A stretch of 60,518 nt of DNA, taken from assembly GCA_017432325.1 (NCBI GenBank), contig JAFRJJ010000060.1:1-60518 (forward strand). Direction: 5' to 3'. Numbering within the stretch: the first letter of the stretch is position 1; every line of letters starts with the position of its first letter. Positions 8,087-16,241 of the stretch are shown piece after piece. The DNA is from Solobacterium sp. GTDB lineage: Bacteria; Bacillota_I; Bacilli_A; Erysipelotrichales; Erysipelotrichaceae. The notes under the pieces are model-generated. The model had not been told where the DNA came from. It did not search any database and saw nothing but the letters and a program-made list of their open reading frames with translations. Made by a program: the position numbers and the translations under genes.

Positions 8087-9316
8087 ATGATGTTCCGGAA
8101 AACCGACGAAGTCAAGGTGCTGCGTGACCCGGTGCACGGATATATCCATGTTGATTACGAGGCTGTATGGCAGTGCATCAACTCTGCCTGGTTCCAGAGA
8201 CTCCGCAGGATCCGGCAGCTCGGCGGCGCGTACATGGTCTACCATACCGCAGACCACACCAGATTCGGCCATTCCCTGGGTGTCTATGAGATCGTCAGGA
8301 GAATGGTGACCGAGATACCGGATATTTCCAGTGCCCTGACAGAACGAGAAAAGCTCACGGCAATGCTGGCGGGACTGATGCATGATATCGGTCACGGACC
8401 TTATTCACATGCATTTGAAAAGGTCTCGGGCACATCCCATGAGGAATATACATGCCGCATCATAGAGGAAGACCCCGAGATCCGGGGAATCCTGGAAAAT
8501 ACCGCGGAAGGTCTGGCAAAAGAAGTGGCTGACGTGATCCGTCACAAATCGAAAAACCCGATCCTGCCCCAGCTCGTTTCATCACAGCTTGACGCTGACC
8601 GCATGGATTACCTGCTGAGGGATGCTTACTTTACCGGTACGACATACGGCGCGTTTGATATGGAGCGCATCCTCAGGATCCTGAGGGTCAGCGATGGCCG
8701 CATCGTGGTCAAGGAAAGCGGCACCTATGCTGTGGAAAACTACATCATGTCCAGATACCACATGTACTGGCAGGTGTACTATCATCCGACAGCGCGCTGT
8801 TATGAGCTGATGCTGTGGGAACTGTTTATCAGGCTAAGGGATCTCGACAAAATGGGACAGTGGCCGGAAACACTTCCTGAATTCAGGCCGCTCGTACAGA
8901 AGAAAAAACTAACCCTGGAGCAGTATTTTGCGCTGGACGAATATGCCTGCGGCTACGGGTTTGCGATGCTGACGAAAGCGGAGGATCCCGTTGTCAGGGA
9001 TCTGGCGCTCCGTCTGACAAACAGACGTCTGTTCCAGTACTGTGAGAACACGCCGAAAGGCAACAGGGCGATCCGGGCAAAACTGAAGGCCGCGGGATAT
9101 GACCTGAAATATTATTTCCTGAAAGATGAGGTGGACCAGCGTCCTTATATCCCGTACAGCGGAAAACGATCGGGCGGGATCTGGGTACAGATGCACACAG
9201 GAGAGATTCTGGAACTGTCTTCCGCCAGCAACATCGTCAACTCCCTGGTAAAAGGACCGGTCGGCAGTGACAACCGTGTGTACTTTCCCGAAATCGACTA
9301 TATTCCAGGAGAATGA
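8087..9316 (+). CDS. HD-domain phosphohydrolase (YwfO/SAMHD1-like)
   Basis: A 409-residue cytosolic metal-dependent phosphohydrolase. The metal-binding residues are visible in TRFGHSLGVYE, GLMHDIGHGPYSHAFE and LDADRMDYLLRD, the order seen in dGTPase/SAMHD1-like HD proteins such as B. subtilis YwfO. A nucleotide triphosphate is the likely substrate, but this is family inference. Translation starts directly after the ispF stop at either of two adjacent ATGs (8087 or 8090). Confidence 0.85.
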   Translation: MMFRKTDEVKVLRDPVHGYIHVDYEAVWQCINSAWFQRLRRIRQLGGAYMVYHTADHTRFGHSLGVYEIVRRMVTEIPDISSALTEREKLTAMLAGLMHDIGHGPYSHAFEKVSGTSHEEYTCRIIEEDPEIRGILENTAEGLAKEVADVIRHKSKNPILPQLVSSQLDADRMDYLLRDAYFTGTTYGAFDMERILRILRVSDGRIVVKESGTYAVENYIMSRYHMYWQVYYHPTARCYELMLWELFIRLRDLDKMGQWPETLPEFRPLVQKKKLTLEQYFALDEYACGYGFAMLTKAEDPVVRDLALRLTNRRLFQYCENTPKGNRAIRAKLKAAGYDLKYYFLKDEVDQRPYIPYSGKRSGGIWVQMHTGEILELSSASNIVNSLVKGPVGSDNRVYFPEIDYIPGE

Positions 9317-9323
9317 ATAAATC

Positions 9324-9390
9324 AAAAAGCAGGATGAGCACATAAGTATTCTTCTGTCGATCACAGAAGATCTGTGCTTCCTGCTTTTTT
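9324..9390. terminator. Large two-part terminator hairpin
   Basis: AAAAAGCAGGA (9324-9334) pairs with TCCTGCTTTTT near the right end. Inside it a perfect TCTTCTGT/ACAGAAGA hairpin is nested. Poly-A on the left and poly-T on the right make it bidirectional. It separates the convergent HD-hydrolase and metallo-hydrolase genes. Confidence 0.8.
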
Positions 9391-9434
9391 CATGAAAGAA
9401 AAGTGACTTTAAAGCGTCTCTTCGAAGATACTGA

Positions 9435-10130
9435 TCATTCAGGATCGGTGATGAAATCCGCGCATCCCGCGTGATATATCCGGATGGGAGTACCGAATCT
9501 GCCGGTGTCATCAGTAAATGGCAGAGAGCCTTCAAGTACTTTTCCGGAAGCCTCGTACAGTTCGTCGATCAGTGCCGGACTTACGGGCACAGAACCGTGA
9601 CACGGATAGATTTCATCGAAATCATTCCGGTAGGCATCGAGCCGTTTCAGGCTGAGCCGGTAGGCATGCATCTCACGCTGTACACCGAACATGAAGATAC
9701 GTCCGTCCTGGATCGGGTCGCCGCTGAACAGCGCACGGTATTTTCTGTCCAGGACAGCGATGCTGCCCGGCGTATGTCCGGGGAGCACGATCACTTCCAG
9801 ATCCCGGTTTCCGAGGCTGATAATATCGCCATGATAGACCGGCCTGATCACACCGCTTCCCTTCTGCGTGTTATAGAAGTTGGAAGCCTCTGCCGGATCC
9901 ATATAGAACCATTCGAATTCATGATTCCCGCCGATATGATCGCGGTCTGCATGGGTGTTCATCAGCACCAGGGGAAGGTCTGTCATGGCTCCGGCAAGGC
10001 CTCTGATATTTTCCGTGTGCATACCGCTGTCCAGAAGCAGAGCAGTCTCGTCTCCGCAGAGCAGGTAAAAATAAACGCCTCCTTCGTCGAATATCCAGGT
10101 CTGTTCATTGAGTTTTCTGATCGTGGTCAT
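9435..10130 (-). CDS. Metallo-beta-lactamase fold hydrolase
   Basis: A 231-residue glyoxalase II-like hydrolase. The metal motif reads THADRDHIGGN near residues 59-69, so the second His of the canonical HxHxDH is Asp. Further ligands are visible in LPGHTPGS, SGDPIQDG and YPCHG. Such HxDxDH variants occur in this superfamily and are probably still metal-binding. AAGGAGGAATT precedes the ATG on the minus strand. The substrate is unknown. The gene stands alone between a convergent terminator and a divergent promoter region. Confidence 0.82.
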   Translation of the reverse strand: MTTIRKLNEQTWIFDEGGVYFYLLCGDETALLLDSGMHTENIRGLAGAMTDLPLVLMNTHADRDHIGGNHEFEWFYMDPAEASNFYNTQKGSGVIRPVYHGDIISLGNRDLEVIVLPGHTPGSIAVLDRKYRALFSGDPIQDGRIFMFGVQREMHAYRLSLKRLDAYRNDFDEIYPCHGSVPVSPALIDELYEASGKVLEGSLPFTDDTGRFGTPIRIYHAGCADFITDPE

Positions 10131-10377
10131 AATTCCTCCTTAACATTAGAATTCTATAAAAAATATAATTATGGCGTTTAAAGCAGTCAATGGATCTGCA
10201 TGATCTGTATAACGTCAGTCCGGCGGCAGAAGGTTTTTCTTTCAGCAGAGGCTTTATCAGCAGACAAAGCCCTGCATTCCCGCAGAGTTTTCTGCCTTTG
10301 TTTGAAAGGTTTCCGAAGCCTTCACAGTATTGGTGACTTAAATAAGTAAAAGTAAAAATATGCAGGCATGTTAGTTA

Positions 10378-10405
10378 TTGACAAGACGACACCCTTTTGT
10401 ATAAT
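10378..10405 (+). promoter_or_regulatory. Sigma-A promoter of the DUF1934-argS unit
   Basis: Consensus TTGACA (10378-10383), a 16-base spacer and consensus TATAAT (10400-10405). The predicted leader is only about seven bases before the ATG at 10419, with AGGTAAC at its very start. Confidence 0.85.
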
Positions 10406-10418
10406 TTAGCAGGTAACT

Positions 10419-10802
10419 ATGCTGATCCACATTTCGCTGACACAATTAGATATGCTTGAAGGCAAAGAAACACTTCTGGCAGACGGAACGGGAGATCTGA
10501 AAGGCGACAGACTTGTTTATCGCGAACTGCAGGCTCCCGGATATCTTCATGAAGTAACATTCACTGACCGTGAGATCATATTGAAGCGGAAAGCGGAAAT
10601 TACCAGTATTACAAAACTGACGCCGATGCGTCCGTCGGAGAGTGTTGTTGAAAGCCCGTTCGGAGTGATGAAACTGGAAACGAGGCTGAACAGCTGGCTC
10701 AAAAACGATGACTGCTGGAGTGTTGAATATCAGGTGCTGAGCGGCGGCGATATCGTGCTGCATCAGCGTCTGACCTGGAACATCAAAGGAGCTGCAGAAT
10801 GA
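10419..10802 (+). CDS. ywiB: DUF1934 beta-barrel protein (YwiB-like)
   Basis: A 127-residue DUF1934 protein with a predicted calycin-like beta barrel and alternating strands throughout. A conserved Gly-Val-Met-Lys-Leu-Glu-Thr-Arg segment lies near residues 86-93. In Bacillus the homologue ywiB also lies just upstream of argS. It overlaps argS by ATGA. Function is unknown. A strong promoter is directly upstream. Confidence 0.82.
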   Translation: MLIHISLTQLDMLEGKETLLADGTGDLKGDRLVYRELQAPGYLHEVTFTDREIILKRKAEITSITKLTPMRPSESVVESPFGVMKLETRLNSWLKNDDCWSVEYQVLSGGDIVLHQRLTWNIKGAAE

Positions 10803-12445
10803 GTGAATTGGAAGAAAAACTGAAAAAGGAGTTTGCAGGTGCTGCTTCAAGAGCTTTGGGTATGGAAATCAGACCTGAGGAAGTGGAACTGAGTCTTTCA
10901 AGGGATAAGGCACACGGAGACTATGCGGCGAATACGGCAATGAAGTTTGCGAAGCGCGCGGGCATGAAACCCAGAGATGCTGCCGCAAAGATCGCGGAAT
11001 GCTTTGACTGCGATGCCGTAGGCGCTGAACGCATCGAGATCGCCGGTCCCGGTTTCATGAATGTATTCATGAAAGAGGACTCACTGACAGCTATCATTAC
11101 AAAAGTGCTGAAAGAAGGAAACCGGTTCGGATATTCTGATGCCGGTAAGGGAAAGAAGATCAACGTTGAATATGTATCCGCCAATCCGACCGGGGATCTC
11201 CATCCCGGACACGCGCGCGGCGCGGCAATGGGTGATTCCATTACCCGTCTGCTGAAGATGGCAGGATATGATGTAACACGTGAGTATTATGTCAACGATG
11301 CCGGAAACCAGATCAACAATATGGCTCGTTCACTGCAGGCAAGATATCTGCAGGAATGCGGCAAGGACGCGCAGGTTCCTGAAGACGGCTATCACGGATC
11401 CGACCTTATCGATATTGCGAAGCGCATCAGGGCAGAGATCGGTGACAAATATAAGGATACGGACCTTGAAGAAAGCTATCTGTTCTTCCGGGCATACGGT
11501 CTGAAGGCGGAGCTTGAGAAGCTCCAGGCTGATCTGAGGGAATTCCGTGTTGAATTCGATGTATGGACAAGCGAACAGGATATCAGAAACAGAGGACTTG
11601 TACAGAAGGCTCTGGATACCCTGGCGGCAGAAGGCCATACCTATACACAGGATGGAGCTCTTTGGCTGCGTACAACGGACTTCGGTGACGATAAGGACAG
11701 AGTCCTCGTCAAGAGTGACGGAAGCTATACATACTTCACACCGGATATTGCTTATCACCTGGATAAGCTGGACAGGGGATATGATCAGCTCGTCGACCTG
11801 TTCGGAGCAGACCACCACGGCTATATCGCGCGTCTTAAGGCAGCGATACAGGCACTCGGACACGAGCCTGATAAACTGAATGTTGATATCATCCAGATGG
11901 CAAGGATGATCAAGGACGGCGAAGAATTCAAGCTGTCCAAACGTTCCGGAAAAGCTGTCGCTCTGCGCGACCTGCTGGATGAAGCAGGCGTAGACGCGGT
12001 CAGATACTACTTCGCGTCAAGAGCCGGAGATACACAGATGGATTTCGACCTGGATATGGCAGTCAAACAGTCCAACGACAATCCTGTATATTACGCGCAG
12101 TACGCACACGCCAGAATGTGCTCGGTCATGGAAAAGGCCGGAGACATCAAACCTGCGGAAACATTCGATCTGCTCAGTACGGAAAAAGAAAAGACCCTGA
12201 TGAAGCAGATGGGAGAATTTGAAAAAACCGTGGCAGATGCTGCAGCTGCCAGGACACCGCATAAAATGGTCAACTACATTGCCCGCTTCGCGCAGGCATT
12301 CCACAGTTTCTACAACGACAGTAAAGTCATTGATCCACAGAACCCTGAACTGTCAGCTCAGCGCCTTGCACTGGTCAATGCGTGTGAGATCACTTTAAAA
12401 AATGCACTCGACAGTATCGGTGTCAGTGCGCCAGTGCATATGTAA
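10799..12445 (+). CDS. argS: Arginyl-tRNA synthetase
   Basis: A 548-residue class I aminoacyl-tRNA synthetase charging tRNA-Arg. The N-terminal tRNA-binding Add-1 domain covers about residues 5-95. The HIGH-equivalent is HPGHARG in SANPTGDLHPGHAR, and the KMSKS-equivalent is KLSKRSG near residue 380. The C-terminal DALR anticodon-binding domain covers about 430-548. It overlaps the DUF1934 gene by four bases and precedes rpoE by 18 bases, the arrangement conserved in Bacillota. Confidence 0.97.
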   Translation: MSELEEKLKKEFAGAASRALGMEIRPEEVELSLSRDKAHGDYAANTAMKFAKRAGMKPRDAAAKIAECFDCDAVGAERIEIAGPGFMNVFMKEDSLTAIITKVLKEGNRFGYSDAGKGKKINVEYVSANPTGDLHPGHARGAAMGDSITRLLKMAGYDVTREYYVNDAGNQINNMARSLQARYLQECGKDAQVPEDGYHGSDLIDIAKRIRAEIGDKYKDTDLEESYLFFRAYGLKAELEKLQADLREFRVEFDVWTSEQDIRNRGLVQKALDTLAAEGHTYTQDGALWLRTTDFGDDKDRVLVKSDGSYTYFTPDIAYHLDKLDRGYDQLVDLFGADHHGYIARLKAAIQALGHEPDKLNVDIIQMARMIKDGEEFKLSKRSGKAVALRDLLDEAGVDAVRYYFASRAGDTQMDFDLDMAVKQSNDNPVYYAQYAHARMCSVMEKAGDIKPAETFDLLSTEKEKTLMKQMGEFEKTVADAAAARTPHKMVNYIARFAQAFHSFYNDSKVIDPQNPELSAQRLALVNACEITLKNALDSIGVSAPVHM

Positions 12446-12463
12446 GGAGAAACATTATCTACT

Positions 12464-12796
12464 ATGGCAAAAGCAACAAAGACAGATGTAGCCTACAGCA
12501 TCCTTTCCGAGGCGGGAAGTGAGCTGCCCTTTTCCGAGATCTGGAATAAAGTGGCTGAAATACTTGAAATCCCCGAGGATAAGCGCAGCCGCAAAAAGGC
12601 AAGTTTCTATTCCGAGCTGATGCTCGATTCAAGGTTCGCGTCTCTGAAAGGGAATATCTGGGATCTGAGATCACGCAGGAAATTTGAAGAAGTACATGCC
12701 GTCACAGATGTCGACGACGAAGATGAAGAAGAAGTCGAAGAAACAAGTGACGAGGATGAACTCGATCTGCCTCGCGGAGAGGAACAGTACTTATAA
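12464..12796 (+). CDS. rpoE: RNA polymerase delta subunit
   Basis: A 110-residue protein with an N-terminal HARE-HTH domain (about residues 5-75, with ILSEAGSELPFSEIWNKVAE and an invariant-like NIWDLR) and an acidic Asp/Glu-rich tail (about 80-110). Delta subunits loosen RNA polymerase-nucleic acid contacts and tune promoter sensitivity to NTPs. The acidic tail is shorter than that of B. subtilis. Location after argS is conserved. Confidence 0.9.
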   Translation: MAKATKTDVAYSILSEAGSELPFSEIWNKVAEILEIPEDKRSRKKASFYSELMLDSRFASLKGNIWDLRSRRKFEEVHAVTDVDDEDEEEVEETSDEDELDLPRGEEQYL

Positions 12797-12802
12797 TGAC
12801 AG

Positions 12803-12831
12803 CCCGGATATCATATCCGGGTTTCATTTTT
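12803..12831 (+). terminator. Terminator after rpoE
   Basis: CCCGGATA (12803-12810) pairs with TATCCGGG (12814-12821) around a three-base loop, followed by a T-rich tail. Confidence 0.85.
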
Positions 12832-12848
12832 GCATGTGGATAATTTTA

Positions 12849-12870
12849 TCGTGAATGTGTTATTACACGA
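12849..12870. promoter_or_regulatory. Inverted repeat over the SIS-gene promoter
   Basis: TCGTG (12849-12853) and CACGA (12866-12870) form an imperfect dyad overlapping a possible -35 (TTACAC, 12863-12868), which is 17 bases from TATTTT (12886-12891). It is a candidate operator for the SIS gene. No cognate regulator is adjacent. Confidence 0.35.
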
Positions 12871-12910
12871 AATCCGTATTGGATGTATTTTATAAGCGGA
12901 GATAAATGTT

Positions 12911-13630
12911 ATGAGTTACGAATATACTGATCTGATCATTGAAACGATGCGGAAAGCAGAAGAGAAAAATCATGATGCTCTGGAAATACTGATCCGCGAA
13001 ATGGTACGTACGGTTGAGGAAGACAAACTGATCTATACATTCGGGACCGGACACGGTCATATGATCGGCATGGAACTGTTTGACAGAGCGGGAGGACTTG
13101 CCAATGTCAACGCGATCCTGGATAATGCCGTGCTGCTGTCCCAGGGCGCCAGACGGTCAAGCGAGATCGAGCGGGTGAGCGGTATCAGCGATATCATCTT
13201 TGATACCTATGACATTAACCCGGGGGACATCATGATCATCAGTTCCAATTCCGGCAGGAACGCCATGCCGATCGAAATGGCTATGAGATGCATGAAGGAA
13301 GGGATCTTTACGGCAGCGATCACCAATGTCGAACAATCGGGAAAGACTGTCAGCAGGCATGCAAGCGGGAAGAAGCTGTATGAATGCGTGGATCTTGTGA
13401 TCGATAACTGCTGTCCCCCCGGGGATGGCCTTCTGGAATTTGACGGGATCAGGACCGGACCGGCTTCAAGTATCGTGGGCATGAATCTGGTCAACATCGC
13501 TGCAACGGAAACGATCAGGAGATGTCTTGAAAAAGGCATCCGCCCGTATGTGTTCCAGTCACAGAATATCGACGGCTATAACAACGAAAGCATCATCAGA
13601 AAATTCCTGCACAGGATCCGCCATATCTGA
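12911..13630 (+). CDS. SIS-domain phosphosugar-binding protein (UPF0309-like)
   Basis: A 239-residue sugar-isomerase (SIS) fold protein. FGTGHGHMIGMELFDRAGG near residues 44-62 and ISSNSGRNAMPIEMAM near 109-124 form the phosphosugar-binding loops, with the second Ser-Asn-Ser-Gly-Arg-Asn typical of SIS domains. It has no helix-turn-helix and so is not an RpiR regulator. Such proteins sit beside PTS genes and act on or sense phosphorylated (amino) sugars. Here a mannose-family EIIA and a glycosylasparaginase-like enzyme follow, suggesting amino-sugar handling. The exact reaction is unknown. Confidence 0.8.
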   Translation: MSYEYTDLIIETMRKAEEKNHDALEILIREMVRTVEEDKLIYTFGTGHGHMIGMELFDRAGGLANVNAILDNAVLLSQGARRSSEIERVSGISDIIFDTYDINPGDIMIISSNSGRNAMPIEMAMRCMKEGIFTAAITNVEQSGKTVSRHASGKKLYECVDLVIDNCCPPGDGLLEFDGIRTGPASSIVGMNLVNIAATETIRRCLEKGIRPYVFQSQNIDGYNNESIIRKFLHRIRHI

Positions 13631-13682
13631 AATTTCAAGAATGATAACACAATCCGTGAAATAGAGCGTGCAGACAGACGGC

Positions 13683-13688
13683 TATAAT
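13683..13688 (+). promoter_or_regulatory. -10 element for the EIIA gene
   Basis: TATAAT lies 26 bases before the EIIA ATG, followed by a strong GGAGG ribosome binding site at 13701-13705. The -35 is weak. It suggests the EIIA gene can be transcribed separately from the SIS gene. Confidence 0.45.
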
Positions 13689-13714
13689 AAGAATGTAACT
13701 GGAGGAAAACTACG

Positions 13715-14125
13715 ATGAGAAAGATTTTGCTGATCAGTCATTTCGGACTTGCCGGCGGCATGCTGAGTACGATGTCTTATTTCGGGATCGGCGGTGACAA
13801 CTGCACTGCGATCAATGCGTATGAAAATGATCTGGACCCGAAAGCAGAGCTTGAAAAGTTCTGGGCGGGCGTCAGTGATGAAGACCAGGTACTGATCTTT
13901 ACGGATATCATGGGCGGCAGCGTCAACCAGCTTGTTACTCCGTGTATTTCCAGACCGAACACCTATGTATTTGCCGGCATGAATTTCCCGATGCTGATAA
14001 CGGCAGCTACGCTTCCTGAAGACGCATCAGAAGACGAGCTCCGCCTGGTGGCAACAGAAGCCAGGAACGGTGTGGTTCTGATGAATGACTTTGCGTTCAG
14101 CGCAGGCGGTGACGAGGACGAGTAA
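13715..14125 (+). CDS. PTS mannose-family EIIA component (orphan)
   Basis: A 136-residue EIIA of the mannose/fructose/sorbose PTS family. The phosphorylatable His9 lies in LLISHFGLAGGM (normally SHGxxA), and the second signature is FTDIMGGSVNQ near residues 62-72. It would accept phosphate from HPr. No IIB, IIC or IID gene lies in this window, so it must serve a permease elsewhere or be regulatory. The preceding SIS gene and following glycosylasparaginase point to amino-sugar or glycopeptide substrates. Confidence 0.85.
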   Translation: MRKILLISHFGLAGGMLSTMSYFGIGGDNCTAINAYENDLDPKAELEKFWAGVSDEDQVLIFTDIMGGSVNQLVTPCISRPNTYVFAGMNFPMLITAATLPEDASEDELRLVATEARNGVVLMNDFAFSAGGDEDE

Positions 14126-14137
14126 GTGAAAATGACG

Positions 14138-14166
14138 GCCGGTTTTTCATAACCGGCTGTTATTTT
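14138..14166 (+). terminator. Hairpin terminator after EIIA
   Basis: GCCGGTT (14138-14144) pairs with AACCGGC (14151-14157). The T-rich tail is modest. Confidence 0.65.
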
Positions 14167-14261
14167 GTGAAATCTGAAAGATTCATGGACAAGAATATAT
14201 TTCAAGCATTGTATTATCAAAAAAATAATTTTATGATTTTAGTTGTGTGGAGGAAGAGATA

Positions 14262-14378
14262 ATGGAAAACAAGGTCGAAGAAGAAAGAAAAGAAGACGAA
14301 AAGAAATCGGAAGTTCATTCAAAATCTCTCACACTCGAAGAAATCGAAGAAGTCATGCGGGAAATCCGCTTCAGATAA
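14262..14378 (+). CDS. Small highly charged protein (38 residues)
   Basis: An ATG at 14262 is preceded by GGAGGA at 14249-14254 with seven-base spacing and followed by 38 codons and TAA, then a clear terminator. The product is rich in Glu, Lys and Arg in its first half (VEEERKEDEKKSEV) and predicted helical in its second half (LTLEEIEEVMREIRFR). It has its own AT-rich upstream region with a possible TATTAT -10 at 14212. The family is not recognised. The ribosome binding site plus dedicated terminator support a real gene. Confidence 0.55.
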   Translation: MENKVEEERKEDEKKSEVHSKSLTLEEIEEVMREIRFR

Positions 14379-14385
14379 ACAGCAT

Positions 14386-14413
14386 ATCCGGTATTTACTG
14401 CCGGATTTTTTTA
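14386..14413 (+). terminator. Terminator after the 38-residue gene
   Basis: ATCCGG (14386-14391) pairs with CCGGAT (14401-14406), followed by seven T residues. Confidence 0.8.
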
Positions 14414-14448
14414 TTGGAAGATTATGATAACGGATCGGAGGACTGTTT

Positions 14449-15369
14449 ATGTGGGTGATCGCGGCGACATGGTGCATGGCACTGGACGGAGTCAGGAAAG
14501 CGTCAGGAATGCTGAAAGACGGTGCTGACGGCGCAGATGCGCTGGAAGCACTGATCACGGATGTGGAAAGCAATCCGGGATTTACATCGGTAGGATACGG
14601 AGGTTTGCCTGACCGTGACGGAAATGTCAGACTGGATGCCGGATTTATGGATGGTACGACACTGAATACCGGTGCTGTCATGAGCATATCCGGTTTTGCG
14701 TCCCCGTTCCGGATCGCCAGAAGTCTGAGCGGAAATGAAATGAATAATGTGCTGGCAGGAAGCGGCGCGGAAGCCTATGCGGCAGATCATGGATTTGAAC
14801 AGAAGGATATGCGTACAGAACTGTCTGTCAGCCGTTGGACCCAGGCAGTACAGCAGACGCATCAGGCATACCGGGGACATGATACTGTCGGTGCGCTGGT
14901 GCTGGATGAGTCAGGAAACATTTATGCCGGGACATCAACATCCGGACTGTTCATGAAACTGCCCGGCAGGGTGGGGGACTCTCCTCTGGCAGGAAGCGGA
15001 TTTTACGCGGATTCAGAGATCGGAGCCGCCGCTGCGACAGGACTCGGGGAAGATCTGATGAAGGGATGTATCTCATACGAGACTGTCCGTCTGATGAAAG
15101 AAGGACATACCGCACAGGAAGCATGCGAGCTGGCAGTAAAAGGACTCGACAGCAGGCTGAGAAAAGCAAGAGGAAGCGCAGGGGATCTGAGTGTGATCGC
15201 GGTATCAAAGAACGGTGACTGCGGAGCCTTCAGCAACATCAGTGAATTTTCTGTTGTGACCGCATCTGATACACAGGATCCATGTGTTTATCTGGTAAAG
15301 GAAAACGGAAACATACCGGCAGACCCTGCATGGATCAGAGCTTACATGGAACGCCACCACCAGTTCTGA
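14449..15369 (+). CDS. N4-(beta-N-acetylglucosaminyl)-L-asparaginase family Ntn hydrolase
   Basis: A 306-residue proenzyme of the asparaginase-2/aspartylglucosaminidase family. The autoprocessing site is His-Asp-Thr146-Val-Gly. Thr146 becomes the N-terminal nucleophile of the beta chain. Downstream motifs are YAGTSTSGLFMKLPGRVGDSP and GSGFYADSEIGAAAATGLGE, typical of glycosylasparaginases, which split GlcNAc-Asn into amino sugar and aspartate. No signal peptide is seen, so it acts inside the cell on imported material. GGAGG precedes the ATG. Plain isoaspartyl peptidase or asparaginase activity is an alternative. Confidence 0.85.
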   Translation: MWVIAATWCMALDGVRKASGMLKDGADGADALEALITDVESNPGFTSVGYGGLPDRDGNVRLDAGFMDGTTLNTGAVMSISGFASPFRIARSLSGNEMNNVLAGSGAEAYAADHGFEQKDMRTELSVSRWTQAVQQTHQAYRGHDTVGALVLDESGNIYAGTSTSGLFMKLPGRVGDSPLAGSGFYADSEIGAAAATGLGEDLMKGCISYETVRLMKEGHTAQEACELAVKGLDSRLRKARGSAGDLSVIAVSKNGDCGAFSNISEFSVVTASDTQDPCVYLVKENGNIPADPAWIRAYMERHHQF

Positions 15370-15650
15370 AGACCGTGAATAATGTGCTTGAAATGGATTC
15401 GGAAATCATGTAAATTCACATTGTAGAACACGGAAGGTTCTGTGTTCTGCGGAAAATGAAAAGTCATATCAAAGGTAAAACGGACGACGAGTGTAAAGAA
15501 GGAAAACTGTTACCGGGAAAAGCTCTTAGTTCGTTTTCTTTTACAAAGGGAGGTGTGAATAAAAAACACAAAAATGCAAATTGCTCCAGTGAGATACGAT
15601 CGTATGCTAATTTTTCTTTAACAGGATAAGTTATGGAGGTTAATGCCGTA
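15370..15650. other. Intergenic region before the serine recombinase
   Basis: It holds a hairpin (AGAACAC 15425-15431 with GTGTTCT 15442-15448, no T-run) and a 12-base perfect palindrome ATACGATCGTAT at 15594-15605, about 45 bases before the recombinase start. The palindrome could be a recombinase binding site or an operator. GGAGG at 15635 serves the recombinase ATG at 15651. No gene is seen. Confidence 0.5.
15594..15605. promoter_or_regulatory. 12-bp perfect palindrome upstream of the recombinase gene
   Basis: ATACGATCGTAT is fully self-complementary and lies about 45 bases upstream of the serine recombinase start. Small resolvases autoregulate from res-like dyads in this position, but the second and third subsites expected of a full res site were not recognised. 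Confidence 0.4.
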
Positions 15651-16241
15651 ATGGAAATCTACGGTTACGTTCGTGTCAGTTCAAAAGATCAAAATGAAGA
15701 CAGACAGCTGATTGCAATACGTGAACTGAATGTTGAACCGGATCACGTATTCATTGACAAACAATCAGGCAAAGATTTCTGCAGACCGGAATATCTAAGA
15801 CTGATGACAATCATCAGACCGGGAGACCTCATCTATGTAAAATCCATCGATCGTCTCGGAAGAAATTACGAGGAGATCCAGAACCAGTGGCGAATCATAA
15901 CAAAAGATAAAATGGCAGACATATCGGTGATCGATATGCCGCTCCTGGACACACGAAGGGAAAAGAATCTGATCGGTACTTTTCTGAGTGACATCGTACT
16001 GCAGGTATTGTCATTTGTTGCGGAAAATGAACGCCAAAATATCAGACAGAGACAGGCGGAAGGGATCGCTGCAGCGAAAGCCAAAGGCGTAACGTTCGGA
16101 AGACCGCGCATTCAGGAACCTGATGATTTCGAAGAGATTTACATGGGATGGAAACAAAAAAAGATATCCCCGCGTGACGCGGCATATCTTGCCGGAATGT
16201 CGTTATCCGCATTCTATGCAAGGACACGGGCGAGGGAATAA
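15651..16241 (+). CDS. Small serine recombinase / resolvase
   Basis: A 196-residue resolvase/invertase-type recombinase. The catalytic Ser10 lies in YGYVRVSSKDQNEDRQ. The arginine motif is Asp-Arg-Leu-Gly-Arg-Asn near residues 68-73, and a long E-helix follows (LSFVAENERQNIRQRQAEGI). A C-terminal helix-turn-helix is near 165-192. The ATG at 15651 with GGAGG upstream is preferred to the in-frame ATG at 15633. There is no adjacent transposase or plasmid gene. It sits at the start of an AT-rich segment with TetR regulators, suggesting a remnant of a mobile element. Confidence 0.9.
   Translation: MEIYGYVRVSSKDQNEDRQLIAIRELNVEPDHVFIDKQSGKDFCRPEYLRLMTIIRPGDLIYVKSIDRLGRNYEEIQNQWRIITKDKMADISVIDMPLLDTRREKNLIGTFLSDIVLQVLSFVAENERQNIRQRQAEGIAAAKAKGVTFGRPRIQEPDDFEEIYMGWKQKKISPRDAAYLAGMSLSAFYARTRARE

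Noticed and set aside
15370..16241. Complete transposon or res-site system around the serine recombinase
   Set aside because: No transposase, no terminal inverted repeats, no target duplication and only one convincing dyad were found, so only a lone recombinase is claimed.
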